This document shows positions 8,157 to 16,789 of a stretch of DNA of 64,000 nt, in pieces (within the stretch, counting starts at the first letter, position 1; every line of letters begins with the position of its first letter). Made by a program: the position numbers and the translations under genes. The stretch spans positions 113,730 to 177,729 of the forward strand of contig JAIYCX010000013.1 in NCBI GenBank assembly GCA_027487795.1, given 5' to 3'. The DNA comes from Pseudomonadota bacterium (lineage in GTDB: Bacteria; Bdellovibrionota_C; UBA2361; SZUA-149; DAOLCO01). The notes below the pieces were generated by a model that saw only the letters and a program-made list of their open reading frames with translations, had not been told where the DNA came from and made no database searches.

Positions 8157-11100
8157 ATGCTTATTTCAAAAACAAATTCTTTCGGCTACATGCTCAAAGT
8201 ATACTTGTTTTTGTTCGCGTTTATTTCTTACTTTTATAGCACGGATACTCAAAGCCAAAACAGTCAAAACGACAACTACGTCCCATACGAACCTAAAACT
8301 GGCGGAAATCCAAACTCAACGACTCGTCCTGAAAAAATGGTCGAACAGAATATTGATAGGGCTTATCAAAACTTAGATAAATTCGTAAACAAAAACGGCA
8401 AAAGAATTTCAAATATTCCTCCTCAACAAAAAAACAAAGTAAGTAGATATGGTGAAAGAGGACCAGATAAAAATCCGCTAGAAAAAAACAACATAAACGG
8501 CACACTTGACAGGGCAAAGTCTTGGAATGAATATGTAATGGATAGTAGGGTCATTCTTAATGATTTAACATTTCCGCAATGTATGGAGCCTAGACTACTA
8601 GCTGAAAGAAGAAACGGAAGTGTTATATTACATGATCCTGCAAACGCTTTATACGCAGCTGCCTGTGCATTTAATTGCCCAAGAAGATTACTTCTAATCC
8701 CTATGAATAGAAATTGGCAAGTAACTTCCTATTATTGGCCTGAGTATCAAATTAGTGTTAACAGAGCTGGTGCTCAAATGATAGATACAGAAATCGTTAA
8801 CGAGAACAGAGGTCCTAGTGAACTTTATAGAAACCCAACATCTATTAAAGAGGAAAGTGACGGAGAGCGCGGAAGAGCAGCTCAGCTTGCAATTCTTGAT
8901 AGAATGGGAATCCCTGCAACTAATCAAGATAATTTCAAAAGTCCTAATTATCACAGAGCAACTAGTGAGTTTCACCTAAGACAGGATGGAGAATTAAGAT
9001 ATCCAAGTGCCATGAGACCAAATGCATTTTGGCGAGCTGCTAATGCAAGAAGAAGACAAAATATTGGCTACAGAAGAAACGATAGTTGCTTATTTAATGC
9101 ATTAGATCCAACAACTGCAAATAGAAAAGTAGTCGCAAATAGATTTGATCAAGGAGTATACTCTCTACTTGCTAGATATCCTGAATTAAGAAAAAGAACA
9201 GATAGAGAAAGATACAGATACACCACGCCTGCCGCAAGCAATCTTCAAGACTACAGAAATTTCACACCTCAACAATTCAAACAAAGTTTATGTGCATCAT
9301 GGAGAATGAGTTCTAATCCAGAAGTATACCAAGAACTAGAAAGAGCAGGATTTAGCTCACAAAATGATCCCAAATTCAGAGATTACTGCCTACCAGGTGG
9401 TCTAGACCTTAGCGGATCAATGCTTGCAGAGGAAAATACGCCAATATTACAGGCAGACGCAGCAAGAGCTGTAATGGGCGCGATTTGGTTTGGATCAGAT
9501 CAATCTCAATTTCAACGAATGAACAAAAATGGTAGAAGAACAGCTAAATACTCTCTATATAAAAATAGAAGGAGCTCATCAGTTAATAGATATGTAAACT
9601 TCGAAAGCAACCCTAGTGAAAATGAATCAAAAATTGTTTTCCTAGATAAATTTCAAAGAATATACCCCACCCAATCTTTAACTGGAGGAGATGGAGAAGC
9701 AGGAGCAAGTAGTAAAAATTTTAGAACTGATATCAATCAACGAGGTTCGCACTGCTTCAGACCAGAAGATATTCCAAATTGGTCTAGTGAAGGTAGAACT
9801 ACAAAATCTGAGTGGCCGCTTGGTTTAATGCTGGACTCCTCAGAACACTTCGGAGAAACTAGATGGGCAGTATGGAATAGAAGAATAGTTTGTAGCTGCG
9901 AAGATTTAGGTATTTTCTCAGGTTGTTTAAATTTAAATGACGGAGATCACGATGAAGAAGTTTTCGCTGGAACACTTGGATTCACCGGAAGAAAAATGCC
10001 TCCTGCATTTGAGAAGGCTATACCTATAGTTAGAGGATTAGCTAATCAAACGAGTGCACCAAGCGCTCGTAGTGGCGGGTCAAAAGGATTTGATTTGAGT
10101 AGTGTCACTGTTGATTCAAGAATAGCAGGTAGCACATTACCAATAATGCCAGGGGGTGGACAATCTACTCCTCAAGTATCGGAAGCAAACCAACAACCTC
10201 AAGATATGTTCATCTGTATGGCTGCGGAAGAACAACAAGATCAGAACAATCAAAACGGTCAAAATAACCAAAACAATAACCAGTCTCAAAATGGACAAAA
10301 TAGCAATTCAAATACTGGTAGCAATACTACGACCGGAGGTAACACAACTACAGGTAGCACCGGTGGAACAGCGGGACCAGCAACTGGCTCTACTGGGGGT
10401 GGTACAATTAGTGGTGGTAGTGGAGGAGCCGCTGGTGGTGGAATAACTGGTGGCGGTAGCGCGCCTACAACCGGAGGTGGTGGAGGTAGTTTTGGTTCCG
10501 GCAGTTCTTCTGGTGGCTTCGGTGGCGGATTTGGGGGAGGGTTTGGCGGAGGGTTTGGAGGAGGATTCGGCGGTGGACCACCCACCTGAGTAGGTAATTC
10601 ATGCAATAGAGCTTTCGCCGGGCGCGAGGGACCACAAAGAACAGTAAGATTAAAAAGGGTAAGAACAGAAGCCAACGGTTCTATCAGCGCCGTACAAATT
10701 GGTAGTGGCTTTAATTGTCGAGGTGAAGATTGTATTTTTGGGGCCAGAAAACTAATCTCTTCTAATGTTGGTGAAAAACCTTTCACTAAAACTACCTGCA
10801 CCGAAACTCAAAATTTAGATGGATTGTCATCAATTTATTGTGGTGACGCAGTGCAGCGAAAAATGCAAGAAAGGGAAAAAAGCTGAGGCGGCGGATCTTG
10901 CGACACCGGTGGTGGCGCGTATGATAGTGGGTACTCAGACGGAGGAGGATATTCTTCCGGAGGTGGCCAAGGATTCTACCAACAAGGTCAGAATGGTCTA
11001 GAATATTGTCAGCCAGTATCTTCAGAAGATTATAATAACTCTGGAGGAAATTCGGGCGGTGGTGGCGGAGGTAGTGGATGTGCCGGTGGTAACTGCGGTG

Positions 11101-11687
11101 GTGGTGGCGGTGGTGGATCTGGTGGCGGTTGCGCAGGTGGCAACTGTGGTGGTGGCGGAGGAAGTGGAGGTTCAGGTGCAGGCTCTGACGGCGGCTTAGG
11201 TGGTATTGGAGGTATTGGCGGAATCGGAGGTATCGGTAATGGACTCGGCGGAGTTGGGGGCATTATTGGTATCGGTGGAATTGGCGGTATATTAAATGGA
11301 TCTCAAGGAAATTCTGGCTCTGATACAAGTAATGGAAGCAATCCTTCAAGCAGCCCCTTACCTATAGTTCCGATAGAACAACCAGCTTCACAAACTGGAG
11401 CTCAACAACAAAATGGACAGCAGGCCGTGACTCAACCTCAATTCAATCCAAGTCCACAGTCTATAGTACCAAATATCGCACCAGTTACGATAACAGATCC
11501 ACAGATAGTAACTCCGCAGCAAGTTAGTCCTGCTCAAAATAATACCATTCAGGATAATACCCCTCAAATTGAGCAACCAAACATACCTAGCTCTAATCCT
11601 TCTCCTTTACCGATAGTGCCACAGCGCACCATTAATAATTCTAATTCCGGCGAAAAGAAAAAGTCATTTGGAAATTTATTCGATTAG
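8157..11687 (+). CDS. secreted Gly-rich selenoprotein with two in-frame UGA (Sec) codons; possible TraU-like body
   Basis: Read through UGA at 10587 and 10884, this is one frame of 1177 codons. A conventional caller gives an 810-residue gene ending at the first UGA and a fragment from 11427. A Sec signal follows the in-frame ATG at 8190 (MLKVYLFLFAFISYFYS), which may be the true start. Residues 90-620 are a Cys-, Arg- and aromatic-rich domain (AACAFNCPRRLLL, YYWPEYQISVNRAG, DAARAVMGAIWFG, WNRRIVCSCEDLG) that weakly recalls TraU-type conjugation proteins. Then come an Asn/Gln tract and a Gly-rich tract. Sec811 opens UVGNSC, CRGEDC follows, and Sec910 opens UGGGSC, with CAGGNC twice after. A Gly/Ile then Pro/Gln tail ends at TAG 11685. 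Continued coding after each UGA, conserved Cys and the adjacent sel genes support Sec. Without selenium it would give an 810-residue short form. Confidence 0.85.
10590..10630 (+). promoter_or_regulatory. candidate bacterial SECIS for the first UGA
   Basis: Downstream of UGA 10587-10589, CTTTCGC (10612-10618) pairs with GCGAGGG (10624-10630): 7 pairs including two G-U, loop CGGGC. The loop begins 30 nt after the UGA and has G in its first two positions, matching the known loose bacterial SECIS rule (loop about 16-37 nt downstream). The fold was paired by hand. Confidence 0.55.
10887..10919 (+). promoter_or_regulatory. candidate bacterial SECIS for the second UGA
   Basis: Downstream of UGA 10884-10886, TGCG (10899-10902) and CACC (10904-10907) pair with GGTG (10911-10914) and CGCG (10916-10919) around one A-G mismatch. 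The loop is GGU. It begins 22 nt after the UGA, within the bacterial SECIS range, and a GGU loop recalls the loop of E. coli fdhF. The Gly-rich coding context makes chance hairpins likelier, so this is supportive only. Confidence 0.5.
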
Positions 11688-11703
11688 GTATTATAATTTA
11701 AGA

Positions 11704-12660
11704 ATGAAAAAAATTTTATCGTTCTTATTTATTCTAATATTATCAAGTAGCCCTGTACTTGCTGATAATGATCCCTTCTCAAGTCCGACCGTAGTTTATG
11801 TTATCGCAAGCGGAAGTAATTTAAATCATGTAAGAGAAGTGGTAGATAATACAGTTCGCCTCTCAGCTAAAGTTCCTATTAGAAGTTTTACTCTAGTACA
11901 AAAACTGAGTGAGATATCAGCAACTGCAACAGACGACAAAGAAAGCTCAATTAAATCTTACGACTCTGCAATTTCTCCGATAAAGCAACTAGGACTTGAA
12001 GAAACTAGTACAGACTCAAGTTTAACTACAGTTAAAGAACTAAGACTATCATACTCTCCTACTTGGATAGTAAAAGCTAATGGCAGAGAATATGTATACG
12101 AGGGCTACCAAGATATTTCTAAATTTTTTACTAGAGATGGAATATTTTTAAATAAAATAGAAGGTACTTCAGAAACTGAAAATCTCGGTAATATTGCACT
12201 TCATGAAAAAAGATCTACAAGTATAAATTTCCCCCTAACATCAGAAAAACAAACTACTGAAAATTTAAATATCGGTATAATATTTAAACCTGGAGCAAAC
12301 GACCCCTATCCAGATCTTGATGATAAAGTAGAAAACTTTATAGCCTTACCAAAATGCATCACAGCAAAAACAGAGCTTGATGAAGTCTTTCATGACACTC
12401 CCGGCAGTGAAAGTTTAGACACTATCATATACGATCCTAGAATTATGAAAGAACAGAAATTAGCGTCAAGTCAAAAAGTTGCGACAATCCCTTGGGATCC
12501 CAACTACGACACAAGCGCCGGACATGAATCTGCCGATGCAAAACTTCAAGATCTTGCCAGAGTATTAAATCCAAGATGTTTACCTGCAAGATTTAGCTTT
12601 ACCTATTCTGGCAGCAAACGTTATCAAAAAATACAGTACGGCGACAAAGCGTGGGAGTAG
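11704..12660 (+). CDS. exported TrbC/thioredoxin-fold-like protein
   Basis: I chose the ATG at 11704, where a Sec signal starts (MKKILSFLFILILSSSPVLA), giving 318 residues. Residues 25-150 have the look of the thioredoxin-like TrbC proteins of conjugation systems: VVYVIASGSNLNHVREVV, then a C-terminal strand with SYSPTWIVKANGREYVYEGY, where TrbC has its substrate-like Pro-containing strand. No CxxC redox motif is present. The C-terminal half is not recognised and has two Cys. It begins 16 bases after the selenoprotein stop, so the two probably form one operon. The family call is weak. Confidence 0.55.
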   Translation: MKKILSFLFILILSSSPVLADNDPFSSPTVVYVIASGSNLNHVREVVDNTVRLSAKVPIRSFTLVQKLSEISATATDDKESSIKSYDSAISPIKQLGLEETSTDSSLTTVKELRLSYSPTWIVKANGREYVYEGYQDISKFFTRDGIFLNKIEGTSETENLGNIALHEKRSTSINFPLTSEKQTTENLNIGIIFKPGANDPYPDLDDKVENFIALPKCITAKTELDEVFHDTPGSESLDTIIYDPRIMKEQKLASSQKVATIPWDPNYDTSAGHESADAKLQDLARVLNPRCLPARFSFTYSGSKRYQKIQYGDKAWE

Positions 12661-13121
12661 CATTAAAAAAGCGCGCAATTATTAAGTCATGGATACTACG
12701 CTATGCTCCTTCTGAAATATTTGGCACCATCACCGCGATCCTAGGTGTTCTACTAGCTGGATTTTTATTTGGAGAAGATAATAAAATCTTAACTGCCTAC
12801 TTCGGAACAATGGGTGAGAATGTTGGTTTTTATTCATTAATTATTTTAAAAGAATACAAAGAAGTAAGACTTAGAAATCCAAACGCGCCTATCTTTTCAA
12901 ATATCTGGAAAACAATCATCGGAATCATCTTCGAATTCGGCCCCGCCGAAGCCCTTGATAGCCTAGCACTCCGACCCTTTTTTATGTTTCTAGGATTATC
13001 TTATTTTGGAAACGTGAGCGTTGGTACGATCGTAGGAAAGATCTGTGCAGATGTGACTTTTTACATTCCAACTATATTTTTGTTTGAGGTAAAGAAGAGG
13101 ATCGTTAAAAAAATCTCCTAA
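12651..13121 (+). CDS. small polytopic membrane protein
   Basis: 156 residues starting at GTG 12651 and overlapping the previous gene by 10 bases, which suggests translational coupling. About four hydrophobic segments (IFGTITAILGVLLAGFLFG, VGFYSLIILKEY, FFMFLGLSYFG, FYIPTIFLFEV). I do not recognise a named family. The coupling suggests it belongs with the exported proteins of the selenoprotein operon, but GC-poor intergenic features and a terminator follow directly. Confidence 0.65.
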   Translation: MGVALKKRAIIKSWILRYAPSEIFGTITAILGVLLAGFLFGEDNKILTAYFGTMGENVGFYSLIILKEYKEVRLRNPNAPIFSNIWKTIIGIIFEFGPAEALDSLALRPFFMFLGLSYFGNVSVGTIVGKICADVTFYIPTIFLFEVKKRIVKKIS

Positions 13122-13180
13122 CCTCCTATCCTTCCTGTTTTTTATTAAAAGAAATGACAGGAAGCGTAGGAAGATAGGAG
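13115..13180. terminator. bidirectional palindrome/terminator, CTCCTATCCTTCCTGT family
   Basis: CTCCTAACCTCCTATCCTTC arm pairs imperfectly with GACAGGAAGCGTAGGAAGAT, with a T run in the loop. The left arm overlaps the stop of the membrane protein gene. Related palindromes occur at 14075 and 50325. Confidence 0.65.
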
Positions 13181-13186
13181 AGTTTT

Positions 13187-13231
13187 AAAACGGAGGTGTG
13201 TTTGGGACAACCAAAAACAACCTCCAGTTTT
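13187..13231 (-). terminator. terminator of the 13260 gene, duplicated at 14155
   Basis: AAAACGGAGGTG pairs with ACCTCCAGTTTT around a GTTTGGGACAACCAAAAACA loop. On the minus strand it ends in CCTCCGTTTT. Nearly the same 45 bases recur after the paralogue at 14220. Confidence 0.65.
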
Positions 13232-13259
13232 AAATTTTCATTATTTGAAATAAACTCTG

Positions 13260-13907
13260 TTAAAATTCTTCATCTTCTTCATCTGGCAAGGCTACAAGTA
13301 CAGCACCTGTTCCACAGTTAATAAAGGTCTCAACATGTTCTGCATTCAAATCAGCAGCAACCGACTCGAGATCTAGAAACATTCCAAAATATGACCGATG
13401 ATAGACTATTTCTCGTAGTCTAAAAAAGATTTCATACTGTCGAGGACTTAGATCAACGAACGGGGCAACCATTTTCTCTAGCTCCTTGTTTAGTTCCCCA
13501 AGCAGCTCTAAATCTTTTGAGAATACAAGCGGCGAGATAGCTTTTTGAATCGCCAAAAAATATTCTGTAGAATCTTCTGCCAAATCTTCTGACGAATCTC
13601 TAGATTCAAGCTTACTCAAGTAAAAATCTTGTACTAAGGTACCAATCGATATATCAAGAAGAGCTAATGCTCTAGTTACTCGGTCAAAATCTTCGGTCAC
13701 CTCTTTATTATTCCGTACCACGTTCAAATAGAAGCTTTTCGTATAAATCCAGCTCCTATCTTCCCCATCTTCGTAAAGCTCGCCTGCGTAGCCTGGTATT
13801 ACTTCTTTCAAATCATCTAAAAAGCCATCCAAGGAATCACCCAATTCACTTAGATCATCATCACCGTTTACTTTAATAGAAAAAAGATAATCAAACTTTG
13901 TCATCAT
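13260..13907 (-). CDS. unrecognised acidic protein, paralogue A
   Basis: 215 residues from ATG 13907, chosen because AAAGGA precedes it at normal spacing. An upstream extension to 13946 has no ribosome site. Soluble, acidic and helical-looking, family not recognised. It aligns by eye with the next gene: SLDGFLDDLKEVIP against SLDNFYDDLITAVP, IYTKSFYLNVVRNN against KFIKSFFLIVVQSK, and DFDRVTRALALL against DFSQAARALALT. Leader and terminator are duplicated too, so a whole transcription unit was copied in tandem and the proteins have since diverged strongly. Confidence 0.75.
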   Translation of the reverse strand: MMTKFDYLFSIKVNGDDDLSELGDSLDGFLDDLKEVIPGYAGELYEDGEDRSWIYTKSFYLNVVRNNKEVTEDFDRVTRALALLDISIGTLVQDFYLSKLESRDSSEDLAEDSTEYFLAIQKAISPLVFSKDLELLGELNKELEKMVAPFVDLSPRQYEIFFRLREIVYHRSYFGMFLDLESVAADLNAEHVETFINCGTGAVLVALPDEEDEEF

Positions 13908-13930
13908 CAAAATCCTTTCAGAAAAACCAG

Positions 13931-14000
13931 AAACAAAACACACCACCGATTTCAGAACCTAAAAAAGACTAAGCAAAAAATATAGCTCTAAAATCGGTAG
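13931..14000 (-). promoter_or_regulatory. duplicated leader with inverted repeat ACCGAT/ATCGGT, copy 1
   Basis: The 5' region of paralogue A contains AACAAAACACACCACCGATT and CTCTAAAATCGGTAG, matching the leader of paralogue B. The inverted ACCGAT/ATCGGT could be an operator or a leader-RNA stem. Its conservation between units whose proteins have diverged suggests shared control. Confidence 0.5.
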
Positions 14001-14074
14001 TTTAAAAAACTTCTACACAGATTGGAATGTGATTGAATAGTATTAACAAAGGTATCTTTAGTCAATAAATACTC

Positions 14075-14139
14075 CTCCTAACCTCCTATCCTTCCTGTCG
14101 TTATATTTTAAAAAACAGGAAGGATTAGGAGGTTAGGAG
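14075..14139. terminator. palindrome/terminator, CTCCTATCCTTCCTGT family
   Basis: CTCCTAACCTCCTATCCTTC pairs with AACAGGAAGGATTAGGAGGT around a TCGTTATATTTTAAAA loop. It is a near-perfect stem of about 24 bp, between the two paralogous units. Confidence 0.7.
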
Positions 14140-14154
14140 AGATAGAGAAATAAA

Positions 14155-14198
14155 AAACGGAGGTGTGTTTGGGACAACCAAAAACAACCTCCAGTTTT
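14155..14198 (-). terminator. terminator of the 14220 gene, duplicated from 13187
   Basis: AAAACGGAGGTG/ACCTCCAGTTTT hairpin almost identical to the one at 13187. It marks the 3' end of the second tandem unit. Confidence 0.65.
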
Positions 14199-14219
14199 AA
14201 AATCAAATCTTGCTAGTAG

Positions 14220-14852
14220 CTATGAATTCATTTTTTTCCAAATTGTTAACTCGAGAGAATCCCGTACCTCAGCGTCCAATACCCTCGGAGCAGCTTGAGC
14301 TAATGCCTGATCGTAACACCGACGAAATTCAAAAACGCACTGTTCATTCAAGTCGAGTCGATCAATTGTTGCAAAGATTATCGATGCGCTAGCTTCTTGC
14401 TGATACTTACATAGCATAACTACCAATGCATGGTAAAAATACATTTGAGTACTTGTAAGTTCCACAAGAGGAGCGAGCATCGAAGCCACGCCAAGCGTAT
14501 CTTCCTTGATTTCAGCCTCCAAATTATCTTTCAAACTTTTCGGACCAGAAACAACTCGATCTAAAAAAGCTACTTTCTCTTCTTCTTCTAACGCCGGAAC
14601 AGTAAGAGCTAGCGCTCTAGCTGCTTGGCTAAAGTCGTAGTAACTTCCGTTTTTACTTTGGACAACAATCAAAAAGAAAGATTTGATAAACTTCCAAGTG
14701 TCTTCATCTTTCGGAAGTCTCGGTACTGCTGTTATCAGATCATCATAAAAATTGTCCAATGAACTACTAAGCGTTTCCAAGCTCTTGTGCTTAACCGTAA
14801 AAAAATACGCAAAACTTCTACGCTGATGAGCCGCGGATGTTCGGATTGTCAT
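14220..14852 (-). CDS. unrecognised protein, paralogue B
   Basis: 210 residues from ATG 14852, chosen because GGGAG precedes it. Residues 20-90 align with paralogue A (SSSLDNFYDDLITAVP, FIKSFFLIVVQ, ARALALTVP), and the middle parts share APLVELT against APFVDLS and a following FYHA/FRLR helix. More basic at the N-terminus (AAHQRRSFAYFF). No known domain is seen. Same strand, leader and terminator as paralogue A. Confidence 0.75.
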   Translation of the reverse strand: MTIRTSAAHQRRSFAYFFTVKHKSLETLSSSLDNFYDDLITAVPRLPKDEDTWKFIKSFFLIVVQSKNGSYYDFSQAARALALTVPALEEEEKVAFLDRVVSGPKSLKDNLEAEIKEDTLGVASMLAPLVELTSTQMYFYHALVVMLCKYQQEASASIIFATIDRLDLNEQCVFEFRRCYDQALAQAAPRVLDAEVRDSLELTIWKKMNS

Positions 14853-14883
14853 AACAAAACTCCCTTCAAAAACCCCATAAAAA

Positions 14884-14940
14884 AAACAAAACACACCACC
14901 GATATCAGAACGCTAGAAAGCAAAGCTCTAAAATCGGTAG
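14884..14940 (-). promoter_or_regulatory. duplicated leader with inverted repeat ACCGAT/ATCGGT, copy 2
   Basis: Same AACAAAACACACCACCGATA and CTCTAAAATCGGTAG blocks as the copy at 13931, with a shorter spacer between the inverted halves. Confidence 0.5.
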
Positions 14941-15352
14941 CTAAATACTCTTCTGCCCAGATGAAGAATTAAGTAATGTGTGATGTAAATTTAGATTGAG
15001 TTTTTTTAGATCAATTTATACTTAGAATCATATGCAAAACAAAAATACAGAAAATGTATTTAGTTACAGAAAATATGACTTAAACTAAGAATAAAAAAGC
15101 TAAGGTTGTATAAAGATCAATTATATAGATGTAGTGAAAAAGATGTTTGGTGAATAAACTACCAAATAAAAACAAGAAAAAACGATTTTTAAATTATGAT
15201 TTAAATAAAAGATAAGCTATCTGCCATCGAATTCACCATATATAAACTTGTTATACATAGAAAACTCAATAAAGACTTACTATCACAGCATCTACTCAGA
15301 TTCGAATGTTTTTAAATTATAGTCAGTCTTATATTTTTAGTCAAGCGGCTAA
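14941..15352. other. long A+T-rich spacer
   Basis: About 410 bases without a supported gene. It should contain the promoter for paralogue B and the 3' region of the kinase gene. No repeat, tRNA or conserved RNA structure is seen. Confidence 0.4.
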
Positions 15353-16528
15353 TTAATTAAGTGGCAAAGTTACCACAACTAAAAGCCCCACTCCATCATC
15401 CGGCCTTTCAAATTTAATACTGCCCGAATGATATTTTATATAGTGGTTTGCAATACTTACCCCGAGTCCGCATCCTTGCTGCTCATGTAAATCCCTTTTA
15501 ATTTGAAAAAATCTCTGGTCATCCTCCATTAAAGATAAAGCCTCACCTTCAAGCCCTCGGCCATAATCTCTAATATAAATTTTTAGATCATTCTCCTCTC
15601 TTATAAAAGAAACACTTATTTCTTTTCTTTCCTCTGTAGAAAATTTTAGAGCATTATCAATTAACCTCACTAAGGCATCTACTAGTTGCTGCATGAAAGG
15701 ATTAAAACTTTGCTTTTTAAGTTCCTCTTCGCAGGATAAAGAAATCATAAAGTCAGTATAGATTTCTCCAAATTTTTCTTTTATAACTTCAGAAATAGCT
15801 TCGACTATTTCTCCGACCTTTGTAGGAGATCGAAATTTTTCAAATCCAATTTTTGCCTCTCCTATATCTATCTGCTGAAGTACTATAAAATCTTCAACTA
15901 ACCTTTCAAGCCGTTGACCGCCTCGAAGTATAGAAACTAAAAGATTTTTTACTTGTGAATCTTGAAGCGAATCAAACTCTTCTAATAAAAGCTCAGATCC
16001 TGTAGTTATCGCTACAAGTGGTGTTCTAAACTCATGAGAAAGTGTATGAACAACGCGCTTTTTAAAAGCTCCAATTACTTGATCTTTATTATTTTCTACG
16101 GATTTTAATTTAATAATCTGTCCTTTTACAGCAGATACTAATTCTTGAATATCAAATGGTTTTTGAATAAAATATGCACCACCAGCAGAAAGAGATGACT
16201 GAAGAGTATCAGCACTATTATCACCTGATATAAAAATAAATGGAATTTGCGACCAAACTGGATTAGTTCTAAACTCAGAAAATAAATCTAATCCAGATTT
16301 TCCTGGTAGCCAAACATCTGCGAGTATTAAATCTGGTGTGCGTTCTGATAATTTAAGAATTGCTGATTTAGCATTTGTTGCACATATAACATTAAAACCT
16401 GCAAGACTTAATTGAGCCGAAATAGATTCAGAAACTGCAATATCATCTTCTATTAATAGAATCTCTGGCAAAGCTTCATTGCTGCTCAGATCATCTTCAG
16501 TATGTACATCTTTAGAGTTTAACATCAA
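15353..16528 (-). CDS. response-regulator/histidine-kinase fusion
   Basis: 391 residues. Residues 22-140 are a receiver domain (LLIEDDIAVSESI, phospho-acceptor Asp in LILADVWLPGKSG, conserved Lys in FIQKPF). Residues about 150-220 are the HisKA dimerisation domain with phospho-His in HTLSHEFRTPLVA. Residues 240-391 are the ATPase (LIDNALKFS N-box, RDYGRGLEG, QQGCGLGVSIANHYI). No membrane segment, so it is cytosolic and its receiver probably takes input from another kinase. It has no partner regulator beside it. Confidence 0.9.
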   Translation of the reverse strand: MMLNSKDVHTEDDLSSNEALPEILLIEDDIAVSESISAQLSLAGFNVICATNAKSAILKLSERTPDLILADVWLPGKSGLDLFSEFRTNPVWSQIPFIFISGDNSADTLQSSLSAGGAYFIQKPFDIQELVSAVKGQIIKLKSVENNKDQVIGAFKKRVVHTLSHEFRTPLVAITTGSELLLEEFDSLQDSQVKNLLVSILRGGQRLERLVEDFIVLQQIDIGEAKIGFEKFRSPTKVGEIVEAISEVIKEKFGEIYTDFMISLSCEEELKKQSFNPFMQQLVDALVRLIDNALKFSTEERKEISVSFIREENDLKIYIRDYGRGLEGEALSLMEDDQRFFQIKRDLHEQQGCGLGVSIANHYIKYHSGSIKFERPDDGVGLLVVVTLPLN

Positions 16529-16789
16529 ACTACTTCCTTACTGCTAAAACTTCCTTGGCTAAATAATCGACGATTAATGCCTATTAAGTAACCTTAAGTA
16601 ATGTAATCGGAGATAAAGCTAAAATTCTAAAGTACAAAATTACTCGGATATAAGCTAAGAAACTATCATTAACAAAAACAGTAAATTCAGCATGTTAGCC
16701 TATATCTTTAAACATTGTATTAAGTTTACCACTCAATAATTTTCCGCTATACCCCGCGCTATATAATTTAAATTTTCAAGTTAAATAAC

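Noticed and set aside
8157..10589. Gene ending at the first UGA, with decay of the downstream part
   Set aside because: A decayed part would show frameshifts and all three stop types. Here 366 codons follow with only one more stop, again UGA, and with conserved Cys motifs.
10286..11263. Pro-rich minus-strand reading frames opposite the Gly-rich region
   Set aside because: They are the complement of Gly codons (GGN read as NCC), a common artefact.
10587..11426. Genetic code with UGA as Trp or Gly instead of Sec
   Set aside because: Other genes in the window end at UGA (for example 30840, 38538, 50309) and would be extended without sense. Trp is encoded by UGG. tRNA-Sec with SelA and SelB is next door and the UGA sites align with Cys in the repeated motif.
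11427..11687. Separate 86-residue gene
   Set aside because: It is in the same frame as the selenoprotein, lacks a ribosome site and starts inside its Pro/Gln-rich tail.
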